A stretch of 64,000 nt of DNA from Hymenobacter ruricola (GTDB lineage: Bacteria; Bacteroidota; Bacteroidia; Cytophagales; Hymenobacteraceae): positions 186,001 through 250,000 of the forward strand of contig NZ_JADQDM010000002.1 of NCBI RefSeq assembly GCF_015694525.1. The letters run 5' to 3'. Made by a program: the position numbers and the translations under genes. This document shows positions 50,934 through 58,243 of the stretch, piece by piece. Every line of letters begins with the position of its first letter. Within the stretch, counting starts at the first letter, position 1. The notes beneath the pieces are model-generated. The model searched no databases. It saw only the letters and a program-made list of their open reading frames with translations, and was not told the origin of the DNA.

Positions 50934-50972
50934 AAAAAAGGCCCGCCGGCAATTGCCGGCGGGCCTTTTTGT
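50934..50972 (+). terminator. Rho-independent terminator, bidirectional
   Basis: AAAAAAGGCCCGCCGGCAAT followed by TGCCGGCGGGCCTTTTT forms a GC-rich stem with an A tract and a T tract, serving convergent genes at 50486 and 50990. Confidence 0.92.
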
Positions 50973-50989
50973 GTCGGATGGGCGCGAAA

Positions 50990-51394
50990 TCAACCCAGGC
51001 CGTTGCCGGTGGTGGCCGGAGCGGTGGAGGGTTGTCCGTTGGTTTGCTGCAGCTGGCTGAGCTGCGAAGGCGTCAGGATGCGGCTGCACTCCTGCTCGTA
51101 CTGGGCTTCGAGCTCGGCGGCTTTGGCGGCGCGCGCGGCTTCGTCGGTTTTATACTCGCGGTTGATGCTATTCAGGCCGGCGAGCTTGGTGCGGTTCAGG
51201 GGCAGCAGGCGCAGTACCTGGCCTTCGTTGAGATGCAAACGGTTGGCCATTTCGCGGGTGACGTTCTCCGCGTCCTTGGCCAGGGCTTTGCCATAAGTGG
51301 GGTGCTCGCTCAGCCGGTCCGACATCTGGGCGTGCGCCGAGAACGAAGAAACCACGAGGAGCAGGGCAAACAGGAAGTGAGCAAATTTAGACAT
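50990..51394 (-). CDS. Small secreted protein, Spy/LTXXQ-like
   Basis: A 134-residue protein (ATG 51394; ATG 51403 would add three residues). Signal peptide MSKFAHFLFALLLVVSSFSA with cleavage after AHAQ. The mature part is helical: ENVTREMANRLHLNEGQVLR, LLPLNRTKLAGLNSINREYK and QECSRILTPSQLSQLQQTNG. The pattern of LxLNEGQ and LTPSQLSQ resembles Spy/CpxP-like periplasmic proteins, although the exact LTxxQ repeat is imperfect. Such proteins bind unfolded proteins in the periplasm. The C-terminus is Thr/Gly-rich. It is probably a monocistronic stress gene. Confidence 0.68.
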   Translation of the reverse strand: MSKFAHFLFALLLVVSSFSAHAQMSDRLSEHPTYGKALAKDAENVTREMANRLHLNEGQVLRLLPLNRTKLAGLNSINREYKTDEAARAAKAAELEAQYEQECSRILTPSQLSQLQQTNGQPSTAPATTGNGLG

Positions 51395-51514
51395 AACAGA
51401 CATTCTTTTGACCTGAAAAAGGGTAGGCTTTTCCGACAACGCCTGCAAGATAATGTTTAGTTTCTGTTTTATCTTTTATTTATTATAAGACAAATTTTTC
51501 TGTATTGGAATATT

Positions 51515-51545
51515 ACAAAAAAACAGGCCCCAAGTGAGGCCTGTT
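51515..51545 (-). terminator. Terminator after the DUF4199 gene
   Basis: On the minus strand the stem AACAGGCC / GGCCTGTT (51522-51545) is followed by a T run (the A run at 51516-51523 on the plus strand). Confidence 0.8.
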
Positions 51546-51573
51546 CAATGTGTTTTACCAAATAATCCAACCT

Positions 51574-52044
51574 TTAATCGAGGCTGGCTATGGGCTGATG
51601 GTCAGGGCTTTTGAAGTATTGCATGGCCACCAGCGACACGATGACCCCGGTCATGGTGCCCAGCAGGATAATGCCCAATCCGCCAATCAGCACGCCCAGG
51701 TCGGCCCCGAACAAATCCCGCGCCTGGATGCGCTCCACGGCGTCTTTGATGATGCCGCCCATCAGCCAGAAAAAGGCGCCCAGCAGCACCGAAGCCACCA
51801 GCGCGGTGATGATGCCCGTGCTGAAGCCCTGCATGTAAGAAAGCCGGTCGCGCTTGGCGGCCTTCAGGCGCTTGATGGCCAGCACCACGCCCACGGCCAG
51901 GATGACCAGGTCCAGGGCGCCCGCCTCAATCTTGTCGAGAAAGCCCGCCAGCGCGGCAATGCCGGTGTACACCACCAGCGCCACGGCGGTGAAAATGCCC
52001 ATGCGCAAGCCGTTGTTTTCGGAGGTTAAATTCGTATCAGCCAT
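51574..52044 (-). CDS. DUF4199 membrane protein
   Basis: A 156-residue integral membrane protein with four hydrophobic helices: MGIFTAVALVVYTGIAALAG, LVILAVGVVLAIK, GIITALVASVLLGAFFWLMG and LIGGLGIILLGTMTGVIVSL. This is the DUF4199 layout that is common in Bacteroidota. A charged loop after the second helix reads RLKAAKRDRLSYMQGFSTG, with the conserved tyrosine-glycine region of the family. The function is unknown. ATG 52044 is the only sensible start. It diverges from the ABC-F gene at 52326. Confidence 0.87.
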   Translation of the reverse strand: MADTNLTSENNGLRMGIFTAVALVVYTGIAALAGFLDKIEAGALDLVILAVGVVLAIKRLKAAKRDRLSYMQGFSTGIITALVASVLLGAFFWLMGGIIKDAVERIQARDLFGADLGVLIGGLGIILLGTMTGVIVSLVAMQYFKSPDHQPIASLD

Positions 52045-52242
52045 GGTAAGAAGGTCGGTAAAAGGTGGAAATGCGCCGGCCGCGCCAGCGGTCTGGCTTT
52101 TTATACTGCCTGCGCGGGCCAGAAGTTATGCCCGCGCCGCTTTTGCGGGCGGCAGGCGGCATTTTGCGCGCGCCACCGGGCACTAATTGGGCTGCTGCTT
52201 AGTTGTTTTCAGCGGGCCGGGCCCGTAGTTTTCCGCTGTGGA

Positions 52243-52272
52243 TTTGGGCTCGGGTCCTGTTGCGTAATTTTG
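52243..52272 (+). promoter_or_regulatory. Bacteroidota-type promoter of the ABC-F gene
   Basis: TTTG (52243-52246) and TAATTTTG (52265-52272) match the -33 and -7 elements TTTG and TAnnTTTG with an 18-base spacer, 53 bases before the ATG at 52326. Confidence 0.7.
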
Positions 52273-52325
52273 CGGCCTGCCGTGCGCTGCTGCGCGGCTT
52301 TTGTGAGCTACTATTTTCTGACTGA

Positions 52326-53948
52326 ATGATTTCCACCACCAACGTGAGCCTGCGCTACGGTAAGCGCATTTTGTTTGAAGACGCTACCGCCAAATTCCTG
52401 CCGGGCAACTGCTATGGCCTGATTGGGGCCAACGGCGCGGGCAAATCCACTTTTCTGAAAATTCTCTCCGGGGAGCTGGAGCCCAACACCGGTTCGGTGG
52501 AAATGCCGGCCGGCCAGCGCCTGGCCGTGCTGAAGCAAAACCAGTTTGCCTACGACGACCAGGTTGTGCTGCAAACCGTGATTCAGGGCCACCAGCGCCT
52601 GTTTGCGGTGATGCAGGAAAAGGACGCCCTCTACGCCAAGGCCGATTTTTCGGACGCCGACGGCGAGCGCGCCGCCGTGCTGGAAGGCGAGTTTGCCGAC
52701 CTCGAAGGCTGGAACGCCGAGTACGAAGCGGCCGAGTTGCTTTCGGGCCTCGGCATCACCGAAGACAAGCACCACTCGCTGATGGCCGACCTCGGCGCCA
52801 GCGAAAAAGTGCGCGTGCTGCTGGCCCAAGCTTTGTTTGGCAACCCCGACGTGCTGCTGCTTGACGAACCGACCAACAACCTGGACGCCGAGAGCGTGCT
52901 GTGGCTGGAAAACTTCCTCGACGGCTTCCAGAACACGGTGATTGTGGTGAGCCACGACCGCCACTTCCTCGACGCCGTGTGCAACTACATGGCCGATTTG
53001 GACTTCGGCAAAATCACGATGTACCCCGGCAACTACACCTTCTGGTACGAAAGCAGCCAGCTGGCCCTGCGCCAGCGCCAGGACGCCAACAAGAAAACCG
53101 AAGACCGCCGCAAGGAACTTGAAGAGTTTGTGCGCCGCTTCTCGGCCAACGCCTCGAAGAGCAAGCAGGCCACCAGCCGCCAGAAGCTGCTGCAAAAGCT
53201 GACGCTGGAAGACATCAAGCCCAGTTCGCGCCGCTACCCCTACATCGCCTTCAAGAGCGAGCGGGAGCCCGGCAACCAGCTGCTGAGCGTGGAAAACCTG
53301 AGCGCCAAAGTGGACGGCCAGACTATTTTCAAAAACGTGAGCTTCACGCTGGACAAGAAGGACAAGGTGGCCATTGTGGGCCGCGACGACCGCGCCGCTT
53401 CCCTCCTGTTCGACATCCTGTTTGGCGAAGTGAAATCGCCAACCGGCGAGTACAAATGGGGCACCACCATCACGCCGAGCTACTTCCCGAAGGAAAACAA
53501 CAACTACTTCCAGTCGGGCGAGCTGAACCTCGTGGACTGGCTGCGGCAGTATTCCGTGGAGAAAGACGAGAGCTTCGTGCGTGGCTGGCTGGGCCGGATG
53601 CTGTTTTCGGGCGAGGAATCGCAGAAGAAATCCAACGTGCTGAGTGGAGGCGAAAAAGTGCGCTGCATGCTCTCGAAGATGATGCTGGAGGGCGGCAACG
53701 TGCTGGTACTGGACGACCCCACGAACCACCTGGACCTGGAAAGCATTACGGCCCTGAACAACGCCCTGCGCGACTACCCGGGCTCGCTCCTGTTTGCCTC
53801 GCACGACTTGCAGTTCATCGACACCGTGGCCAACCGCATCATCGAGTTGACCCCGGACGGCATCATCGACCGGCGCATGAACTACGAAGAATACCTGGCC
53901 GACGAAACCCTGAAAGCGCAGCGCCAGAAGATGTACCAACTGGCGTAG
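52326..53948 (+). CDS. ABC-F family ATPase, YbiT-like
   Basis: A 540-residue protein with two nucleotide-binding domains and no membrane part. Domain one has Walker A GANGAGKST (34-42) and LLLDEPTNNLD. Its signature is degenerate: LGASEKVR in place of LSGGEKVR. Domain two has a degenerate Walker A (VAIVGRDDRAASLLF), a complete signature LSGGEKVRC and Walker B VLVLDDPTNHLD. A linker (about 240-320) carries SNASKSKQATSRQKLLQKL. ABC-F proteins act at the ribosome E site. The pairing of one intact composite site with one degenerate site suggests asymmetry. A promoter match lies upstream. Confidence 0.92.
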   Translation: MISTTNVSLRYGKRILFEDATAKFLPGNCYGLIGANGAGKSTFLKILSGELEPNTGSVEMPAGQRLAVLKQNQFAYDDQVVLQTVIQGHQRLFAVMQEKDALYAKADFSDADGERAAVLEGEFADLEGWNAEYEAAELLSGLGITEDKHHSLMADLGASEKVRVLLAQALFGNPDVLLLDEPTNNLDAESVLWLENFLDGFQNTVIVVSHDRHFLDAVCNYMADLDFGKITMYPGNYTFWYESSQLALRQRQDANKKTEDRRKELEEFVRRFSANASKSKQATSRQKLLQKLTLEDIKPSSRRYPYIAFKSEREPGNQLLSVENLSAKVDGQTIFKNVSFTLDKKDKVAIVGRDDRAASLLFDILFGEVKSPTGEYKWGTTITPSYFPKENNNYFQSGELNLVDWLRQYSVEKDESFVRGWLGRMLFSGEESQKKSNVLSGGEKVRCMLSKMMLEGGNVLVLDDPTNHLDLESITALNNALRDYPGSLLFASHDLQFIDTVANRIIELTPDGIIDRRMNYEEYLADETLKAQRQKMYQLA

Positions 53949-53963
53949 CGCCTCGTTTACGGA

Positions 53964-54020
53964 GGAATAAAGAATGAGGAATGACCCATTCCCAGACCGC
54001 AATTCCTCGTTCTTTATTCC
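53964..54020. repeat. Short AT-rich inverted repeat
   Basis: The arms GGAATAAAGAATGAGGAAT and ATTCCTCGTTCTTTATTCC pair with one mismatch. It lies in the 93-base gap between the ABC-F and membrane protein genes. Confidence 0.8.
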
Positions 54021-54041
54021 CCATTCCTCATTCATTTCCGC

Positions 54042-54836
54042 ATGAAACGCCATTTGCTTCCCTTGCTGCTGCTGGCCGGTGTGGCCGGCCTGCTGCCCGC
54101 CCACCGCGCCCAGGCGCAGGACAAGCCCGTGCTGAACTCGGCGCCTCCCGGCCCGCCGCCGGCGCAGCCCCGCCCCACCGTCGAGCCCACGCCGGTGCCC
54201 GTGCAGCCGGAAGCCGCGCCGGTGCCCGAGCCGGCCACCACGATGCCCGCCCCGCAGCCCACGCCCGATGCCCCCTCGGGCCTGGATTTCCCCAACCGCA
54301 AAGCCACCAAGGCCGGCGGTGCCGAAGACCAGCCGCCGTCCAAGAAGTTTATCTACACCAATTTCGGGCTGGGCTTTTCGTCCTACAACCAGCTGTCGCA
54401 ATTCAACGTCAGCGCGGCGCCGGCGTTGGGCTTCCGGCTCACCAGCAAGTTTGCCGCCGGCCCGGGCATTTCTTACGCCTACAGCAGCTACTCGGTGCCC
54501 GACGGCTACGCCATCACGGCGGCGGGGGCTTCGAGCATTTCCACCAGCAGCATCGGCGTGAAGGTCTTCGCGCAGTACATCGTGTACCGGGAGTTCTTCC
54601 TGCACGCCGAATACGAGGTAACCAACGCCCAGCTGCTGAGCGATGACGGCTTCGGCTACCTCTCAAAAGTGAACAAAACCGTGAGCACGCCGCTGGCCGG
54701 CATCGGCTACCGCTCGCCCATCGGCGAAAAAGCAGCTTTCGACATCGTGGGCCTGTATAATTTCGACAACACCATTTACTCGCTCTACCCGGGCCTGGTG
54801 GTGCGCTTCAGCCTGCTTTTCAACATTGGCAGGTAA
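54042..54836 (+). CDS. Outer-membrane beta-barrel-like protein
   Basis: A 264-residue protein with signal peptide MKRHLLPLLLLAGVAGLLPA (cleavage near AQAQ). A Pro-rich linker (about 30-85) is followed by about 170 residues of alternating strands: FIYTNFGLGFSSYNQLSQFN, APALGFRLTSKFAAGPGISY, VKVFAQYIVYREFFLHAEYE and TPLAGIGYRSPIGEKAAFDI. The final strand ends in FSLLFNIGR, a typical barrel C-terminus. It is therefore likely an eight-stranded outer-membrane barrel. No function is assigned. A terminator follows at 54862. Confidence 0.8.
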   Translation: MKRHLLPLLLLAGVAGLLPAHRAQAQDKPVLNSAPPGPPPAQPRPTVEPTPVPVQPEAAPVPEPATTMPAPQPTPDAPSGLDFPNRKATKAGGAEDQPPSKKFIYTNFGLGFSSYNQLSQFNVSAAPALGFRLTSKFAAGPGISYAYSSYSVPDGYAITAAGASSISTSSIGVKVFAQYIVYREFFLHAEYEVTNAQLLSDDGFGYLSKVNKTVSTPLAGIGYRSPIGEKAAFDIVGLYNFDNTIYSLYPGLVVRFSLLFNIGR

Positions 54837-54861
54837 AATCACGCTAATTGTCAGCAAACAC

Positions 54862-54896
54862 AAAAAAGCCGGACTGTTTCCAGTCCGGCTTTTTTG
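54862..54896 (+). terminator. Rho-independent terminator, bidirectional
   Basis: AAAAAAGCCGGACTG pairs with CAGTCCGGCTTTTTT around a four-base loop, between convergent genes at 54042 and 54927. Confidence 0.92.
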
Positions 54897-54926
54897 TGTT
54901 TTTAAAGTTAACCCGGAGCCGAAGCT

Positions 54927-55085
54927 CTAGACCGCGCTTCGGCCGCTGATGACGCGCAGCAACACGGCAATGATGGCGATGACCAATAGGGTGTGGATGA
55001 TGCCGCCGGTGTAATAGCCACCAAAGTAGCTAACGGCCCAGATGATGATGAGGATGACGGCGATGATATACAGGAGGTTGCCCAT
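54927..55085 (-). CDS. Small membrane protein, lmo0937 family
   Basis: A 52-residue protein with the sequence MGNLLYIIAVILIIIWAVSY followed by GGYYTGGIIHTLLVIAIIAV. Two hydrophobic helices flank a Gly/Tyr-rich turn, as in the lmo0937 family of small membrane proteins. The longer reading frame to 56117 is a shadow of the dehydrogenase gene and has no coding character of its own. The role is unknown; family members are often induced by stress. It is divergent from the dehydrogenase gene, with a 195-base gap. Confidence 0.82.
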   Translation of the reverse strand: MGNLLYIIAVILIIIWAVSYFGGYYTGGIIHTLLVIAIIAVLLRVISGRSAV

Positions 55086-55216
55086 GGCTAGTGTGAAGTG
55101 AAGGGTGAGAAAAAACGAACTATGCGGCTTTGTACGGAGGGGTTTGCAAAAGGATATAATAATCGAAAAAATAGTTACGTGCATGCAAACAAAACCGGCA
55201 GTTGCTACCGGGCGCG

Positions 55217-55224
55217 TAGCTTTG
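55217..55224 (+). promoter_or_regulatory. Candidate -7 element of the dehydrogenase gene
   Basis: TAGCTTTG matches TAnnTTTG exactly, 56 bases before ATG 55281. No convincing -33 element is at the right distance. Confidence 0.4.
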
Positions 55225-55280
55225 CAACCTCCGCGCCTGGCGCCGGTTACCCCATCCCACCCACTCTTTTTTCGCTTTTT

Positions 55281-56168
55281 ATGAACGTCGCCGTTATTGG
55301 CTCCGGCACCATGGGCAATGGCATTGCCCACGTGTTCGCGCAGCACGGGTTTGCTGTTTCGCTCATCGACATCGCCCAGCCGGCCCTGGACCGGGCCCTG
55401 GGCACCATCACCAAAAACCTGGACCGGCAGGTGGCCAAAGCCACCCTGAGCGAAGACGACAAGGCCGCCACGCTGGGCCGCCTGCGCACCTTCACCTCGC
55501 TGGCCGAAGGCGTGGCCGCCGCCGACCTGGTGGTGGAAGCCGCCACCGAAAACGTGGACCTCAAGCTGCAAATCTTCCGCGACCTGGACCAGCACGCGCC
55601 CGCCGCGGCCATCCTGGCCTCGAACACCTCGTCGATTTCCATCACCAAAATTGCGGCCGTCACCCAGCGCCCGCAGCAGGTGATTGGCATGCACTTCATG
55701 AACCCCGTGCCGGTGATGAAGCTGGTGGAAGTCATTCGCGGCTACGCCACTTCCGACGAAGTGACGCAACACGTGATGGACCTCGCGCGCCAGCTGGGCA
55801 AAACGCCGACGGAGGTGAACGACTACCCCGGCTTCGTGGCCAACCGCATCCTGATGCCGATGATAAACGAGGCCATCATCACGCTGTTTGAGGGCGTGGC
55901 GGGCGTGGCGGAAATCGACACGGTGATGAAGCTGGGCATGGCCCACCCCATGGGCCCGCTGCAGCTGGCCGATTTTATCGGGCTGGACGTGTGCCTGGCC
56001 ATCCTGCGGGTGCTGCACGAGGGCCTGGGCAACCCCAAATACGCCCCCTGCCCCCTGCTGGTGAACATGGTAATGGCCGGCCGCCTGGGCGCCAAGTCGG
56101 GTGAGGGCTTCTACCAATACACGGCCGGCTCGAAGGAGCTGGTGGTGGCCGCGCGGTTCCGGAAGTAG
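55281..56168 (+). CDS. 3-hydroxybutyryl-CoA dehydrogenase
   Basis: A 295-residue enzyme. The Rossmann motif MNVAVIGSGTMGNGIAHVFA begins at residue 1, with SLIDI at the end of strand two (an Asp favouring NAD). The catalytic region has SNTSSISITKIA, RPQQVIGMHFMNPVPVMKLV with the catalytic His, and DYPGFVANRILMPMINEAI with conserved Asn. The helical C-terminal domain has KLGMAHPMGPLQLADFIGLD, typical of bacterial PaaH/HbdA. The enzyme oxidises 3-hydroxyacyl-CoA with NAD, in fatty-acid degradation or butyrate metabolism. ATG 55281 is the start; an upstream frame is not coding. Confidence 0.93.
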   Translation: MNVAVIGSGTMGNGIAHVFAQHGFAVSLIDIAQPALDRALGTITKNLDRQVAKATLSEDDKAATLGRLRTFTSLAEGVAAADLVVEAATENVDLKLQIFRDLDQHAPAAAILASNTSSISITKIAAVTQRPQQVIGMHFMNPVPVMKLVEVIRGYATSDEVTQHVMDLARQLGKTPTEVNDYPGFVANRILMPMINEAIITLFEGVAGVAEIDTVMKLGMAHPMGPLQLADFIGLDVCLAILRVLHEGLGNPKYAPCPLLVNMVMAGRLGAKSGEGFYQYTAGSKELVVAARFRK

Positions 56169-56188
56169 TTTTCGGCGGAGCGTCGCCT

Positions 56189-56341
56189 GTCATTGCGAGC
56201 GCAGCGAAGCAATCCGTCCTGTTCTCAGCGACCAATCTAATGATGTGAAAAGCCCCGGCACTGCGCAGTGCCGGGGCTTTCTGGTAGAAAGATGTGTCTG
56301 GTTCTGACAGGACGGATTGCTTCGCTGCGCTCGCAATGACA
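56189..56341. repeat. GTCATTGC-family inverted repeat enclosing a 32-bp perfect palindrome
   Basis: The outer arms TGTCATTGCGAGCGCAGCGA and TCGCTGCGCTCGCAATGACA continue over AAGCAATCCGTCCTG. Inside, 56249-56280 reads AAAGCCCCGGCACTGC plus its exact complement, an apparent terminator without a strong T run. It is a variant of the GTCATGC family. Confidence 0.92.
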
Positions 56342-56429
56342 GCCGATGCCACTGGCTAGCTATGTAAGGAAATAACTTCCGCCGCGTCTACCGCGTTGTT
56401 ACCAACCCAACAACGAATCAACCCTACCC

Positions 56430-56966
56430 ATGGAACATGCAACATTTGGCGCCGGCTGCTTCTGGTGCGTCGAGGCCGTTTTTCAGAACCTGAAGGGGGT
56501 GGAGAAAGTGGTGTCCGGCTACACCGGCGGCCGCATCGCCAACCCGACGTATAAGGAAGTGTGCAGCGGCCTCACGGGCCACAACGAGGTCATCGACGTC
56601 ACCTTCGACCCGGCCGTCATCAGCTTCAAGGAGCTGCTCGAAATCTTCTGGAAAACCCACGACCCCACCACCCTCAACCGCCAGGGCAACGACGTGGGCA
56701 CGCAGTACCGTTCGGGCATCTACTACCACAGCGAGGAGCAGAAGCAGCTGGCCGAGGAGTACAAGAAGAAGCTCAACGACGGCAAGGCTTTCCCCAACCC
56801 CGTGGTGACGGAGATTCTGCCCGCCCCGGCTTTCTACCCCGCCGAGGACTACCACCAGAACTACTTCAACCTGCACGGCCACGAGCCCTACTGCCAGTTT
56901 GTGGCCCGCCCCAAGGTGGACAAAGTGAAGGCGCTGTTTGGCGAGAAGCTGAAGGCGGGGGTGTAA
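56430..56966 (+). CDS. msrA: Peptide-methionine (S)-S-oxide reductase
   Basis: A 178-residue MsrA. The catalytic motif is FGAGCFWCVEAVF with Cys10 as the nucleophile. VVSGYTGGRIANPTYKEVCS, HNEVIDVTFDP, FWKTHDPTTLNRQGNDVGTQ and YRSGIYYHSEEQ follow, all diagnostic. YHQNYFNLHGHEPYC near the C-terminus contains the resolving-Cys region (PYC). It repairs methionine S-sulfoxide in proteins, using thioredoxin as the reductant, in the cytoplasm. ATG 56430 gives the usual short N-terminus. No msrB is present nearby. Confidence 0.95.
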   Translation: MEHATFGAGCFWCVEAVFQNLKGVEKVVSGYTGGRIANPTYKEVCSGLTGHNEVIDVTFDPAVISFKELLEIFWKTHDPTTLNRQGNDVGTQYRSGIYYHSEEQKQLAEEYKKKLNDGKAFPNPVVTEILPAPAFYPAEDYHQNYFNLHGHEPYCQFVARPKVDKVKALFGEKLKAGV

Positions 56967-57197
56967 AAAACAAGGAGCCGGACCTCGCGGCCCGGCCCCT
57001 TGCCAACCCATTAGCCGAGCCAGTGACGGGCCGCGGCAGCAATTGCCACCCTGACCGTTTCCAGCATCAGCCACCACCAGAAACCTTTTTCAAGCGCAGG
57101 CAGTATGGGTTTACGAAGCACGGCTTTTCGCCGTATCTTCGCCGCACGATTTTTTCTCATTGGACCGAGAATTAGGTGCGTTTCCACCTTCTTCTTC

Positions 57198-57237
57198 GAA
57201 GCCCTCGGTGTTCCTAGCACCGGGGGCTTCACCTTTT
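57198..57237 (+). terminator. Hairpin, probable terminator
   Basis: GAAGCCCTCGGTG (57198-57210) pairs with CACCGGGGGCTTC (57218-57230), with one G-U pair and a seven-base loop, then ACCTTTTC. The T run is weak, so it could be a structured RNA. Confidence 0.5.
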
Positions 57238-57295
57238 CAGGGGCAGCCGTGTGGTGAGGTGGAAAAACCGTGCGGTACGGCAAAAGTAGTTCGAT

Positions 57296-57325
57296 AAAAA
57301 AGCCCGCTGCTTGGCGGGCTTTTTT
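57296..57325 (-). terminator. Rho-independent terminator, bidirectional
   Basis: AAAAAAGCCCGC pairs with GCGGGCTTTTTT around TGCTTG; it serves dapD (minus) and any transcript from msrA. Confidence 0.9.
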
Positions 57326-57348
57326 ATCGGTTATAGTGGATTGCAGCC

Positions 57349-58173
57349 TTAAACGCTCACCCCAAAGTCCCGCAGCGCGTCGTTCAACGACGTTTTCAAG
57401 TCCGTGCTGGGCTTGCGTTGGCCAATAATCAACGCACACGGCACCTGGTACTCGCCGGCCGGAAACTGCTTGGCAATGGACCCCGGAATGACCACCGAGC
57501 GCGGCGGCACGTAGCCTTTGTACTCCTTGGGCTCGGGGCCGGTTACGTCGATGATTTTGGTGCTGCCGGTGATGGTAACGCCCGCGCCAATCACGGCCTC
57601 GGTGCCAATGCGGCAGCCTTCGACCAAAATGCTGCGCGAGCCGATGAAGGCGCCGTCTTCAATGATGACGGGGGAAGCCTGCACGGGTTCCAGCACGCCG
57701 CCGATGCCCACGCCGCCGCTCAGGTGCACGCCTTTGCCAATCTGGGCGCAGGAGCCCACGGTGGCCCAGGTGTCGACCATCGTGCCCTCGCCCACGTAGG
57801 CGCCGATGTTGGTGTAGCTGGGCATGAGGATGACGCCGGGGGCCAGGTAGGCGCCGTAGCGGGCCACGGCGGGCGGCACCACGCGCACCTGCTGGCCGGC
57901 GTAGTCGGTTTTGAGGGCCATTTTGTCGTGGTACTCGAAGGGGCCCACTTCCTGGGTGCTCATCTGGCGGATGGGGAAGTACAGGATGACGGCCTTTTTC
58001 ACCCAGTCGTTCACCTGCCATTCGTTGGTGCGGTCCTGCGGGGGCTCGGCCACGCGCAGGCGGCCCTTGTCGAGGGCTTCGATGACGGATTCGATGGCCG
58101 CTTTGGTGTCGGGGGTTTGGAGCAGCGCGCGGTCGGCCCAGGCGGCTTCGATTAGGGTTTGCAGGTCAGCCAT
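57349..58173 (-). CDS. dapD: 2,3,4,5-tetrahydropyridine-2,6-dicarboxylate N-succinyltransferase
   Basis: A 274-residue enzyme of the lysine and meso-diaminopimelate pathway. The N-terminal helical domain has LIEAAWADRALLQTPDTKAA and WQVNDWVKKAVILYFPIRQM. The left-handed beta-helix domain has GAYLAPGVILMPSYTNIGAY, VGEGTMVDTWATVGSCAQIG and GVHLSGGVGIGGVLEPVQAS. The hexapeptide repeats and the MVDTWATVGSCAQIG segment are diagnostic for DapD. It transfers succinyl from succinyl-CoA to tetrahydrodipicolinate in the cytoplasm. ATG 58173 is the only suitable start. Confidence 0.96.
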   Translation of the reverse strand: MADLQTLIEAAWADRALLQTPDTKAAIESVIEALDKGRLRVAEPPQDRTNEWQVNDWVKKAVILYFPIRQMSTQEVGPFEYHDKMALKTDYAGQQVRVVPPAVARYGAYLAPGVILMPSYTNIGAYVGEGTMVDTWATVGSCAQIGKGVHLSGGVGIGGVLEPVQASPVIIEDGAFIGSRSILVEGCRIGTEAVIGAGVTITGSTKIIDVTGPEPKEYKGYVPPRSVVIPGSIAKQFPAGEYQVPCALIIGQRKPSTDLKTSLNDALRDFGVSV

Positions 58174-58243
58174 GAAAATGGGATATGGGAGCAGCAGGGG
58201 TCTGCTGCTGGGTTTAGACCGGCAAAACTACCATCTTTGGGGT

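Larger units (their letters stand above)
56967..57348. other. 382-base gap between msrA and dapD
   Basis: It contains a hairpin at 57198-57230 and a terminator at 57296-57325, described separately. The region 57000-57190 shows no gene, and no tRNA was found. Confidence 0.6.

Noticed and set aside
52311..54605. A 764-codon minus-strand open frame
   Set aside because: It runs antisense to the ABC-F gene and the barrel gene, has low-complexity composition and no domain; it follows from GC-rich codon use on the other strand.
54927..56117. A 396-codon minus-strand frame containing the small membrane gene
   Set aside because: Only the last 52 codons look coding; the rest is antisense to the dehydrogenase, so the gene was shortened to 54927-55085.
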